Of a stretch of 10,356 nt of DNA, positions 1 through 7,928 are shown in pieces; position 1 is the first letter of the stretch; every line of letters starts with the position of its first letter. Position numbers and translations under genes: made by a program. The notes below the pieces were generated by a model. The model made no database searches and was not told the origin of the DNA. It saw only the letters and a list, made by a program, of their open reading frames with translations. Origin of the DNA: Euperipatoides rowelli (lineage: Eukaryota > Onychophora > Udeonychophora > Euonychophora > Peripatopsidae); assembly GCA_003024985.2 (NCBI GenBank), contig PXIH01S0032076.1. The stretch is one strand, 5' to 3'.

Positions 1-142
1 TATTTTTTGTATTTGAGTGCCTTTATTACTGATGTTTTGTTCTGTATTGTTTTGCTTTATATGACAAATCCATATGTACTAAGGCTTACCCCTTAATTTT
101 GTACGTCTAGGATGCATAAATAAAATCAAAAAATCAAATCAA
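1..142 (+). mobile_element. 3' terminus of a non-LTR retrotransposon (LINE), body outside the window
   Basis: A T-rich 3' UTR-like stretch is followed by a potential hairpin: GTAC 76-79 pairs with GTAC 101-104, and TAAGG 80-84 pairs with CCTTA 91-95 around a 6-nt loop. A short spacer, ATAAATAAAA and an irregular A-rich AAATC-type tail end near 142. The same order (T-rich UTR, hairpin with GTAC arms, AATAAA-like tail) recurs at 1473-1520, directly behind RT-coding remains, and in modified form at 6127-6165. That comparison is the reason for calling this a LINE end. No coding sequence is left in the window, so the family cannot be named. LINE-type 3' ends recognised through a stem-loop are established for the CR1/L2-like groups; placing this element there is inference. 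Confidence 0.6.
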
Positions 143-689
143 ATTATCAAAATACTTACCCTGTAACATCCAATGTATATGAACCATAATCATAAATCTG
201 ACGATAGATATGATTGAAGGCTAGATATGCTAAAGAAGAAACAAGCACCAATCTGAAACAAATGAAGGAAGTCATGATACAAATATGAAATAGAATTCAG
301 GTGTTCCTGGAATAAATATATTTTCGTTTAGGGATGTAAATAGATGGTATCTAAGTAGGGTCCGAAAATAGTTGTGACACCAATGACTATAATGGGAATA
401 GGCTACCTGGATTGAAATATGGGGTAAGGGCACAAATATAAATGAAATGCATACATTGGCAATTGTGTCAAACACTCTGCAAGGTGGAAAAGTGCAAGAC
501 ATGGTGTGTGGGGGGGTAGGGTTTGAATAAAATAAATAGTAGCTTGAATAATAAAACCAGAATGTTTCATCATTTCAATTCAAGCTTTGAAACAAAAGAG
601 AACTACATTCGATGAGAATTATAATTTTGATTTTCATCTAAATTCCTTATGTAATTCCATTAACAGTAAATTCGGTTTTGTCAAGATCA
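143..689. other. Anonymous A+T-rich spacer
   Basis: I find no gene or element in this stretch. The minus-strand open frame at 272-502 has no recognisable motif and a composition expected of A+T-rich DNA. A G-rich run (a GTGTG tract then seven G) lies near 503-520. The 5' boundary of the LINE relic that follows cannot be set, because the RT homology simply fades out upstream of about 690. Confidence 0.5.
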
Positions 690-692
690 TAA

Positions 693-1112
693 TATCAAAT
701 ATTTACTCCCGACCTATTTAATGTGACTTACACAAAATACATCCAACCTATTATTGATTATGGATCAGTTATATTTCAATTTCATAATAAAAAAAAATAA
801 AATTAGATTAGATTGGAAAAAACATTCAGGAAAATAACTAAAAAAATTGTTGGGTTTAAGAAGCTAAGTCACACTGAAAGATATAACAAACTGAAACTTC
901 TTTCCCCCTTGCAACGGATTCTAAGAAACGATCTAATGTTTATTTACAAAGACGTTGTTATTCTTGGAAATGTAAATAGGATTTTTGTACTAAATAAACG
1001 AGCAAATAAAAGAACCCACATACAGTATATACTATTAGAGTCGTTAAAAAGGGCAATAATGTTCTAGATAACTCCTCTTTGGATCTCTAAAAAGGTTCAA
1101 AATAGGTTATAA
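693..1112 (+). pseudogene. Reverse transcriptase C-terminal (thumb) fragment of a LINE ORF2
   Basis: One frame runs through the whole stretch, broken by stops at 798-800, 804-806 and 1065-1067. Before the first stop it reads IQPIIDYGSVIF, which matches the LINE RT signature 'xxPxxdYgsxvW'. From 819 it reads FRKITKKIVGFKKLSHTERY and then NKLKLLSPLQRILRNDLMFI, which matches the downstream thumb pattern in which a residual R-x-(I/M)-xG-L segment precedes a 'YxxRLxxLxLxxLxxRRxRxDLxxxYK' segment. After the third stop, TPLWISKKVQ resembles the 'LWNSLPxxV' segment near the end of LINE ORF2 with a small deletion. In an intact element this part follows the RT active site and helps bind RNA and DNA. 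Palm motifs, endonuclease and ORF1 are missing. It cannot encode an active enzyme, and the stops show long neutral decay. Confidence 0.75.
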
Positions 1113-1472
1113 TAGAAGCTTATATTAGATCAAAATGTCTGTTTGATGCTACATTTTGATAAAACAGTTGAGAGGTGTTCTGATAGATCCACATTGTAAA
1201 AAGAGAGGTTATTAGAATGTTAAAATTTTAGACTTCCATTGGTAATGTAACTATGTCCTTTTGAGGATTTGTATGCATTCCACGCATGGCATGTTTATGT
1301 GTTTTATATTATCAACCCATTTCTAGAGTGTTTTTTTTCTATTGATCTTAAAGATGTACATATGTATATATAAGTGTGGTTTTATTCTGTTTTACTTTAT
1401 TTTTGCTTTATTCTGTTGTACCTTCTCAATGATGTTTTTTATATAATTTTAACACTATATCTTAACCTTCCT
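1113..1472 (+). other. T-rich 3' UTR of the LINE relic
   Basis: No open frame is conserved here. The strand becomes distinctly T-rich (for example around 1318-1440), as in the stretches before the other two LINE ends at 1-70 and 6043-6126. Its role as the 3' untranslated region of the element is inferred from its position between the RT fragment and the terminal hairpin. Confidence 0.5.
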
Positions 1473-1499
1473 GTACAAGCCTTTGGCTTAAACTTGTAC
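1473..1499 (+). other. Terminal stem-loop of the LINE 3' end
   Basis: GTACAAG at 1473-1479 is the exact reverse complement of CTTGTAC at 1493-1499. Inside, AAGCC (1477-1481) and GGCTT (1485-1489) can pair around a TTT loop, so two slightly different pairings compete for the AAG. The tail begins one base later. In CR1/L2-like LINEs a 3' stem-loop in the RNA is known to be the recognition site for the element's own RT; that role here is inferred from position and from the two similar structures at 76-104 and 6127-6156. Confidence 0.65.
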
Positions 1500-1520
1500 T
1501 AATAAATAAATAAATAAATA
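1500..1520 (+). repeat. (AAAT)n LINE tail
   Basis: About five copies of a TAAA/AAAT tetranucleotide follow the terminal hairpin directly. A short tandem tail in place of plain poly(A) is typical of several LINE clades. It also supplies overlapping AATAAA sites that could serve as a polyadenylation signal. Confidence 0.8.
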
Positions 1521-2668
1521 CTGTACACATTTTAGTTCGATTTGCTCCTTACTAATTTTTTTCCTCTCTCTGGTTCGGATTAACCAAAATAATAACAGTT
1601 TTTCACCAATATTTAGGCTATCTCTACACTTGAAATTTAAACGATGATTGAATAATTGCGATCAGATTGCATCTAAAAGTGGTCTGGAAATTTGAGTAAA
1701 GTTTTGGCCGCAATTCATATTATTACTTGCGATTCTATTACGTCAAACAAGAATAGTGTTAAATTTCGACATGTAAAGAGATTATGATTTTATGCAAAAG
1801 AAATTGAGTATCTTTAAAATAGAAGCCTTTTTGATAGCATGTATTCTGATTGGCAAATTTAGAAAAAGACGTACAGAACGTGCTAAACAGCAATGGAATA
1901 TTTCCATTGAACACAAAGTGCTTACAACTAGGTAAATTTTCCTGTTTGAACGGCCAATTTCAAAATCATCCTTCAGAATTCAGGGGCTATTTCCATATAT
2001 GTCAATTCCAATTTTTTAACGATCTACGTGGCTACCTTACAAAAATAAACACGCAATTTAGAAATGCAGTTGGTAACAAGCACAATTACAACAAAGCAAT
2101 AGATTAAAAAAACATACAGCATACTCAAGGATGGCTTACTTCGTTAGCTAAATAATAATAAACAAGAAATGTCTGTATATTGGTAAGGTTAGATACTCTG
2201 CTCAATAAACGTTTTTGATAAATTTTTTCACAACTTCCTTCGGCCTTAGCCGTTAACCAATCAAGGGTTGTTTCTTGAGTAAATGGAGTCGTGAAGCTTT
2301 CTAGGCAGATGCTTTAGGAAGTAACAAGCAAAATTAGTGAGTCTCAATTTTAAAATTGATATTATTATAAAATTTGTAGGCTAGTGTTAAAATTTTAAAT
2401 TTTGTTCATTAAATCTCTAATTATGAAAAATATAAAATTTTTGGAGTTTAAAATCATTATTTTTTTTATCAATATTAGTTTTAAATAAATTATTGTATTT
2501 TAATTTATTGAAAAATTCTATTTTTTTTTTTTTAATTGTTGAAAAAATTTAGCACGGTAAAACAATATTTTAATTAATAATAATAGTATTATCTTATATA
2601 AAAGTACAGTAAAAATAAAATTCTAAAGTTAAAATATTAAGTTTGTTTGTGTGTGTGGAAAGGGTGGT
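1521..2668. other. Anonymous A+T-rich region with one unrecognised open frame
   Basis: I recognise no gene. The + strand frame 1850-2107 is open for 85 codons and would start only from TTG. It contains no motif I know, although its composition is less biased than that of neighbouring frames. A splice-like acceptor (TTTAG, ending at 1861) and donor (CTAG|GTAAAT near 1929-1937) fall within it, but both are short enough to arise by chance. From about 2340 to 2640 the DNA is extremely A+T-rich, with a run of 13 T at 2521-2533. Confidence 0.4.
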
Positions 2669-2704
2669 TGTTTAAACGTTTAGTAAAAATGTTTAAACGT
2701 TTAG
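2669..2704. repeat. Direct duplication of a 15-bp word containing GTTTAAAC
   Basis: TGTTTAAACGTTTAG occurs at 2669-2683 and again, identical, at 2690-2704, separated by TAAAAA. Each copy contains the overlapping palindromes GTTTAAAC and AAACGTTT. It could be a slippage duplication or a pair of binding sites; there is no evidence for the latter beyond the symmetry. Confidence 0.7.
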
Positions 2705-2842
2705 CCAATTAAACAATTTTTCCCATCCTAAACAGCACTACTTTCATTCTTGACAAACAGAATACATTAGAAAGCCCATATTCTTAGACATAGGAATTTT
2801 ATTTTATTTTTTTATTTTTGGTATTTAGAGTATTAGGAGAAA

Positions 2843-3036
2843 GTGGGGGAATGGTGCGCCCTAAGCAAGGTTCGTTCTTGTGGCAAACTAGTTAAAGTTA
2901 AGATAAATGGTTATAAATGAAAGTGATCCTTAGTTATCTTACTTTTAAATGTATATACACATTTTGTGCAAAACTATATCAAATTTAGTAAATATTAAAA
3001 ATAGTACAAAATGACATTTTCACGGCATTCCCCCAC
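2843..3036. mobile_element. Possible 194-bp inverted-repeat (MITE-like) element
   Basis: GTGGGGGAATG at 2843-2853 is the perfect 11-bp reverse complement of CATTCCCCCAC at 3026-3036. These G/C-rich arms stand out in very A+T-rich DNA. Inside, GTTAAGATAA (2897-2906) faces TTATCTTAC (2934-2942), giving a second, imperfect hairpin. Size and structure fit a small non-autonomous DNA element. I could not find a convincing target-site duplication outside the arms, so the family and true ends are open; the left arm continues with GTGCGCC and the right arm is flanked by CCACGGG. Confidence 0.4.
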
Positions 3037-3174
3037 CCACGGGTTAATCCGTGTTTGTATGGGGAATTTTGTGCATTGTTACTGAATATGGAAAACAAAA
3101 CGGTAAACTTTTTTAAATTAGTAAAAAAATAAATAAAAGAAATTCTTAATTAATTTGAGTTATTCATGAATGAA

Positions 3175-3178
3175 AATA

Positions 3179-3209
<31 letters not shown>

Positions 3210-3226
3210 TGATAATAATAATAATA
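3175..3226. repeat. AAT microsatellite with GAT interruptions
   Basis: About 52 bp of AAT trinucleotides, interrupted several times by GAT. The purity and length suggest a young, probably length-variable locus. Confidence 0.9.
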
Positions 3227-4273
3227 GGGTTTTGAAATTTTATTTATACGTAGCAGGCAAACCTTTTATCTTAATGAAGTAAACTATACATGAAAACATT
3301 CTCTAAACACTACCATTTAATAATATATTTGACTAAAAATTATTGAATAACATTTTTTAGCTAATTCTCTTATTTTCTTAAGCAAACAAATAACAAGAAA
3401 TATTTGATTTTTTTTTTCACTCTTGCACATTTATAAAATAAAATCTCAAGATTCTTTCTATCAATTATTGGTGCATATTGCAACCAGAAGAGGGCAGTAC
3501 TAGATAGATTCATTAATTGTATCACCTAATAGGAAAAATTTGATGTGCGGAATTACCTTGCACATATTTTCGCCACCTTCCCGTATTTTAAGTAAGGATG
3601 AACTGTAGATTCTTGTTTGTGGATTGTGTTATTTATGGCAGTGGATTAATGACTGTTCTTTGGATTTACAAAGGATTAGGTTTATTGCTTTCTAGGCTGA
3701 AGACACATCCGTCATGGCAACGAGATTATTTACATCTTTGCTTTTTTTCTTCTTCAAAAGATTAGTCAATTTGACTCATTTCAATGAAGAATTTATTTTC
3801 AATACCTTTAATGATTCAGTTTAAGTATCTCCTTGTTCCCCTTGCTCTTACCCTTTCCTACCTGGGGACTCCTGGACTATGTTAGAGCTACTCTCTTGAA
3901 ACATGTTATGTTTTCCTTTATGTTCAATGTCTGTGTCTTTATTTGAAGTTCAATAATGTAGGCTACAGACCATTTTTATATTTTATTTTTTTAATGTTTT
4001 ATTTGCGCTCGAAACAAAATATTTTTTTCATTCTTACGATCGTTAAAGCTGACGTTATCACAAGTAAACTCACCATGACGTTGATACAAGCAGATCGATT
4101 AATCTGGACTGCATTAACTTTTTAATTTTTGCTTTTCTTTAAATATCCTTCTCTAATCATAGTTTAAGTACTGTATTTGGGACCTACATCCTATTTGGGT
4201 TAAGATCTCAAATATATATAAAAAAAATTCTTAGTGTTTATTGTATAATGTTTTATGTTATAATAATAAACCC
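3227..4273. other. Anonymous region
   Basis: I see no gene here. The + strand frame 3943-4125 (60 codons) is hydrophobic, made of Phe/Leu/Ile codons from T-rich DNA, and matches nothing I know. CCAGAAGAGGGCAG at 3484-3497 resembles a CTCF core site and is discussed as a finding. Confidence 0.5.
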
Positions 4274-4291
4274 AATAATAATAATAATAAT
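4274..4291. repeat. (AAT)6 microsatellite
   Basis: Six uninterrupted AAT units lie in A+T-rich sequence, with a shorter ATAATAATAA run just upstream near 4260. Confidence 0.85.
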
Positions 4292-5129
4292 TTTTGAAAA
4301 ACATGTCATTAAGTCAATAAAAACTAAAAAAAAATGAGACTATAAAATCTTAAAGAACTATCATGCACTAGACATATATTAAAAAAAATAGTAAAAAAAT
4401 AAATAAACAAACAGATGTAATATAATAATTTCAATAAAAAAGACAACTTACTTTCTACATAATTTTCTCCCTAAAAAGAAACAGAAAAAATTACTTTTTT
4501 TTTTTTTTACGGGGAACATTGCGTAATTTTTATTTTTCAAGCCAGTTGATAAAAGCACCAAAGCAAGGCAAATTTGCAACAGAATAGTCGCTGGTGTTCA
4601 GCTGAACCCACTTAATTATTTGATGTGACCCCATTTCAGATAAGAGGGAAATATCAAGATTCTAACCCCAAAGTACAAGACGTCCCAAAGATACAGTACT
4701 TGTTTTAGATTGTGAGAAAACTGTCAAGAAATTGTAGAGAGAAAGAAAAACCAGCATAAAGATTATTAGACTGAAATACAGTATAATGGGAAAGAATTAA
4801 TACATACAGTATAAAGAAAACAATAGACATGAAGTCAAATAATAATTTATAAGCCAGGATTAGACGATTAGTGAAGCAAAAACAGAAAGAGGCCAGCAGA
4901 TGGATGAGTTAAATGGAGCAGGCATCTATCACATGCTGAAGCACAATATTAAATGATGAAGGTATTTTAAAATTATTCACATTAAATGAGCTTGTAAAAA
5001 TATTATGTTTTTAATTCATTAGAATAAAAAAGTTGCTTAAAAATAAGTCAACCTATTACAAAAGTAAACTAGCACACAATCATAGGTAAAAAATTGATTA
5101 ATGCTTTCAGAAGGTTGATCTTAATATGA
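4292..5129. other. Anonymous region with a poly(T) run
   Basis: A run of 14 T lies at 4495-4508. On the minus strand this is poly(A), so I looked for a retroposed sequence ending there, but found no coding or tRNA-like segment next to it. The remainder to about 5130 has no gene I can support. Any RT homology upstream of 5130 is too decayed to see. Confidence 0.45.
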
Positions 5130-5157
5130 AACTGCAGACTGATCATAAACCATTTCA

Positions 5158-6042
5158 TTTAATATTGTATTTATGTCGGATTTTGAACAGCAACTTTCAT
5201 CCCAGGTACTTCTTAACGCTGACGATGAGAAAATTGTTAGAGGGCTTGAAGGACAATATGATGTGGAGGTATTGTATAAAGACATAGATAATGCTGTAAG
5301 GTGGTTTGCCAGAAATTCTTTAATAATAAATCCCTCAAAAGCATCATATATTAGATTTCATTCAGGAAGAAATAAAACAACTAATAGCTGAGGTTGAACA
5401 TGATAACAAATACTGAATATCAGAAGGGTCTGGGTGTGTTTTATGATTCAGAATTGACCTTTTCTATACATGAAATATATGATAAAATGAGTAAATTCAA
5501 AATTTGCTATCATGAAAAACAGATTGAAGTTTATAACAATGACCTCCGTTAAATTGTTATACTCTTCTTTTATACGACCGATCTATGAGTATTGTAGTAC
5601 AGCCATTTTTGTTTTGTTTATCTGTGACTTGAAAAGTTTGGAAGGGCAGTTTCCTCACCCCACAAAAATGATTTATGGTTTCTTTCTCTTACCATATGAA
5701 CAGAGATTGAATAGACTTGGAAAAATAATGACCCCCTACAGAAGGTTTTTGAGAGGGGATCTTTTTTTATGTATAGGTCTATAGTATTAAATTAAAATCA
5801 TGAAAATTTGTTTATATGGTGGGTGAGACAAGTTTGAGAGAACACCCATATAAGTTAAAAGTATTATATAGGAAACTAAGAGGAGAGACATCTCTATTTT
5901 GATTCACAATATAAATTGGTGGAATGCACTTCATACAAATGTTTTTCCAGCTGGCTCTTTTAGTCTTTTCAAGGTAAGATTGGATGATTTTTTTGTATGG
6001 AAATCTTCGGCCCAGGCACGGGCGGCCGAATTGACTTTATGA
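5158..6042 (+). pseudogene. LINE ORF2 reverse transcriptase fragment with multiple frameshifts
   Basis: RT landmarks appear in the right order but in changing frames. At 5158 FNIVFMSDFE corresponds to 'FNIxxNDL'. VLLNADDEKI corresponds to the catalytic 'LLFADDTKI' box, with the usual Tyr/Phe before ADD replaced by Asn. DIDNAVRWFARNSLIINPSK corresponds to 'DLxxLxxWxxxNxLxLNxxK', followed by the stop ending this frame at 5391. A second frame from about 5412 gives GLGVFYDSELTFSIH, the 'LGVxxDxxLxFxxH' motif. A third, 5512-5784, gives VKLLYSSFIRPIYEYCS and then LPYEQRLNRLGKI and RRFLRGDLF, the thumb. A fourth, from 5837, gives REHPYKLKV; a last, from about 5914, gives NWWNALHTNVFPAGSFSLFK and ends at a stop at 6040-6042. 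Two catalytic Asp survive on paper, but four frame changes and stops leave the enzyme dead. Confidence 0.85.
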
Positions 6043-6126
6043 AATTGTCTTTTGTATAACTTTATTGAAATTAAATTTTGTTATTTTGTGTGTTTTTGTA
6101 TTTTGATTATGTAATTCTATGCCTCA

Positions 6127-6156
6127 TGTAATAGTTATATGGACCTAAACATTACA
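6127..6156 (+). other. Terminal stem-loop of the second LINE relic
   Basis: TGTAAT at 6127-6132 is the exact reverse complement of ATTACA at 6151-6156. GTT (6134-6136) and AAC (6148-6150) can extend the stem past a one-base bulge. AATAAATAAAA follows directly. Position and geometry match the GTAC-armed stem-loops at 76-104 and 1473-1499, although the paired bases differ. This is the pattern expected if pairing rather than sequence is selected. Confidence 0.55.
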
Positions 6157-6439
6157 ATAAATAAAATTTGGTGGTGGTGAAAGGGGTAAGAATCTTTGGC
6201 TTTTGAGCTCTTGCCATAGTCTGAATTTAGAATAGGTTCTAAATCAGCTATGTGAAATTTAATGCCTTGACATCAGTTATATTGGTCAAATAAGGCATTT
6301 ATGATATTCGTTAATCTCAATAATCCAGACAATCGAATTTAAGATGGGGGATATCAAATATGTGAATTGTTTAGATTACTATGTGCAGGAGAACTAATTC
6401 CCACGATTAAAAGTCGACGTTCCAGCAAGACAGCCATAC
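6157..6439. other. Spacer between LINE relic and repeat array
   Basis: A GGTGGTGGTGA stretch directly after the LINE tail is followed by ordinary A+T-rich DNA without a supported feature. The minus-strand frame at 6354-6545 runs into the repeat array and is judged to be chance. Confidence 0.4.
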
Positions 6440-6810
6440 TTTCACTCTTATGAAGAAAAGCTAACAAAGAGATTTTAAAGCAGTGATAAACATGGACACA
6501 TTCTATAAAACAGACAATGTTTTTACTCCAATGAAGAGAAGCCAATGAATAAATGTTCTATATTGAAAGCATATATGATAAAGATAGACACTTCCTTCAC
6601 AACAGACATAATTTAACTCCCATGAAGAGAAACCAGTGAATACATTCTCTATGTGGAAAGCACACGATAAAGATAGATATTCCCTGCATAACAGACATCC
6701 TTTCGCTCTCATGAAGAGAAGCCAATCAAGAAATTTTCTATGTGGAAAACATGTTGAAACACATTTCCTGTTAACAGACATTGTTTCACTCTAATAAAGT
6801 GAAACCAGTC
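6440..6810 (+). repeat. Degenerate repeats about 86 bp apart, possibly a decayed C2H2 zinc-finger array
   Basis: A core like CATGAAGAGAAGCCA recurs at about 6450, 6531, 6622, 6711 and 6794 (spacing 81, 91, 89, 83). Each core is preceded by AACAGACAT...TTTCACTC-like sequence, and in two units it is followed 30 bp later by TGTGGAAA (6652 and 6741). In one frame the cores read F-x-S-H-E-E-K-P, F-R-S-H-E-E-K-P, F-Y-S-N-E-E-K-P and F-H-S-N-K-V-K-P. Together with a downstream Cys-Gly-Lys this recalls the 84-bp C2H2 finger unit with its H-T-G-E-K-P linker. Against this, the CGK codons are one base out of frame with the linker in both units, the Cys/His spacing is not intact, and stops recur before the linker. 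The minus strand is open over three units (6503-6781) with about 30-residue repeats, but without known motifs. The repeat is certain; the zinc-finger origin is a hypothesis. Confidence 0.5.
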
Positions 6811-7063
6811 AAAATATATCGGATGTTAGCGCTAATGGCTGCTAGCTTTTTTTCTTTCCTGTGACACTTTTTGATATTTGTTGTTTGTACAGTTAGTCGG
6901 TTTTTCTTTCTTTTGTTATTTACTCTATACCTTGTTTTATCCTGATATGTGCCGTCTTGAAGGTGTTGATTTACCACAAGTTCTCCTCTGTGATCTATGT
7001 GTTTTTTGTTACTTCAGAAGATCGTAAATGTTGAATTTATATACTGTATAGTATTTAAACCGT
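6811..7063. other. Spacer, possibly the 5' region of the following LINE fragment
   Basis: No feature can be supported. T-rich DNA here lies directly ahead of the endonuclease-coding remains, so part of it may be the upstream region of that element, but I see no ORF1-like motif. The minus-strand frame 6786-6977 is Lys/Arg/Asn-rich from A+T-rich DNA and matches nothing I recognise. Confidence 0.35.
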
Positions 7064-7928
7064 GCAGTTTGGGTATTTAGGCTATCAACCCTTTAACAGG
7101 AAAAGAGGTTCCAGAGCTAGACTAGAAGACCGGCTAGTTGTAATAACTTCATGATTAACATTAGCAATAGAGGTAAGCACAATAATTTATCTCATGCTCC
7201 ATTTTTAAAGCCGTGTCTTAAATCTATTGAGATTGACAAACATTTTTACCAATGCCCTAATATTTTATTAGCAAATGTCAGATCGATTTATAATAAGTTT
7301 GACAAAGTGAAAACCCTTTTTTTTTTTAAATATAGAATCCACTAGTGATTGTTCTCATGGAAACGTGGCTACGTTTTAATGATTTGGATGAGTTCGAGAT
7401 TGAGGGTTATACTTTCCTTCATAGCATTAGAAGCAGTAATAATAAAACTTATGGTGGAGGTGTTTCCATCTATAGAGTTTATCACAGACAATTTTCTCGA
7501 TTATTTTTCTGTATTCAATGAAGTTGAAGCTTTTTCTGTTGTCTTTAGACTGAATTATCTTCCACGTTATATACCATGGTTTTCATTGATAGCAGTTTAT
7601 TCTCACCTGCTGATGTGTTCTTCGATTTAACTGTTAATTTTATTGCGGATGGAATTGATAGTCTTCTTACCATTAACACCAAAGGTAACATTTTTTAGTT
7701 GATTTTAATGACCTAAAGGTTGAAGAAATTACTTTTATTAAGCATTTTAAACAGGCTAGCTTAAGCCCTACTCGTTTTAATAACACGTCAGACAAGTGTT
7801 TTGTTAAAGGAGCCATTGATTTTATTGCTGATATTAAAGCACCTAAAGCTACTTCGGATCACTCTATGATTGTGATTCATCCGGTGAATATGCCTACGAA
7901 TAATGAGCAGAAAGTGTCTTTTATGTAG
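7064..7928 (+). pseudogene. LINE ORF2 N-terminal endonuclease (APE-type) domain fragment, frameshifted
   Basis: In live elements this domain nicks the target DNA to prime reverse transcription. The remains start with a basic FNRKRGSRAR segment at about 7090-7120, like the stretch ahead of the endonuclease in CR1-like ORF2. From about 7121 the frame reads through CPNILLANVRSIYNKFD (first metal-site Asn), then breaks after 11 T at 7317-7327. A second frame from about 7348 gives VLMETWLRFNDLDEFEIEGY, with the catalytic Glu in 'ETWL', then KTYGGGVSIY, the 'GGGVxIY' motif. The frame shifts again for EFITDNFLDYFSVFNEVEAF and VVFRLNYLPRY, and again at about 7573 for FIDSSLFSPADVFFDL. The last frame, from 7698, has VDFNDL (the 'GDFN' motif, Gly replaced by Val), TSDHSMIVIHP (catalytic 'SDH') and a stop at 7926-7928. 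All key motifs are in the correct order, so the identification is firm. At least four frame changes rule out function. No RT follows. Confidence 0.88.

Larger units (their letters stand above)
690..1520 (+). mobile_element. 5'-truncated LINE relic with RT C-terminus, 3' UTR, hairpin and (AAAT)n tail
   Basis: The element is read from its right end. The AATAAATAAA... tail at 1500-1520 is preceded by a stem-loop (1473-1499), a T-rich 3' UTR (about 1113-1470), and RT C-terminal remains (about 693-1112). Truncation inside the RT is the usual result of incomplete target-primed reverse transcription. I could not identify a target-site duplication, so the left boundary is approximate. The tail type and the RT thumb sequence suit a CR1/Jockey/L2-like element in the broad sense, but the exact clade is not decided here. 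Confidence 0.75.
5130..6170 (+). mobile_element. 5'-truncated LINE relic spanning RT palm to 3' tail
   Basis: This is the most complete RT relic in the window. It starts just upstream of the RT catalytic box: the region 5130-5160 still resembles the codons for a 'PQGSxLGPxLFNI' segment with indels. It continues through palm and thumb (pseudogene 5158-6042), a T-rich 3' UTR (about 6043-6126), a hairpin (6127-6156) and an AATAAATAAAA tail near 6156-6167. A GGTGGTGGTGA stretch follows and may be flank. About 1 kb in length, with no ORF1 or endonuclease, it fits a 5'-truncated insertion. I found no target-site duplication. Confidence 0.75.

Noticed and set aside
272-502. Minus-strand open frame of 76 codons
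   Set aside because: No recognisable domain, no supporting signals, and a length expected by chance in six frames of a 10-kb window.
3943-4125. Hydrophobic 60-codon + strand frame that looks like a membrane peptide
   Set aside because: The hydrophobicity comes from T-rich codons; no context or motif supports a gene.
4495-4508. T14 run as the poly(A) tail of a minus-strand retroposed gene copy
   Set aside because: No coding or structural-RNA similarity is visible on the left side, where the body of a minus-strand copy would not lie, or on the right side where it should lie.
6354-6977. Minus-strand open frames at 6354-6545, 6503-6781 and 6786-6977
   Set aside because: The first two run across the degenerate repeat array and inherit its periodicity. 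None has a known motif, and frames of about 90 codons are expected by chance here.
7349-7630. 93-codon frame starting within the endonuclease fragment as a separate gene
   Set aside because: Its middle part is one segment of the frameshifted LINE endonuclease; its start and end are out-of-frame readings of the same pseudogene.
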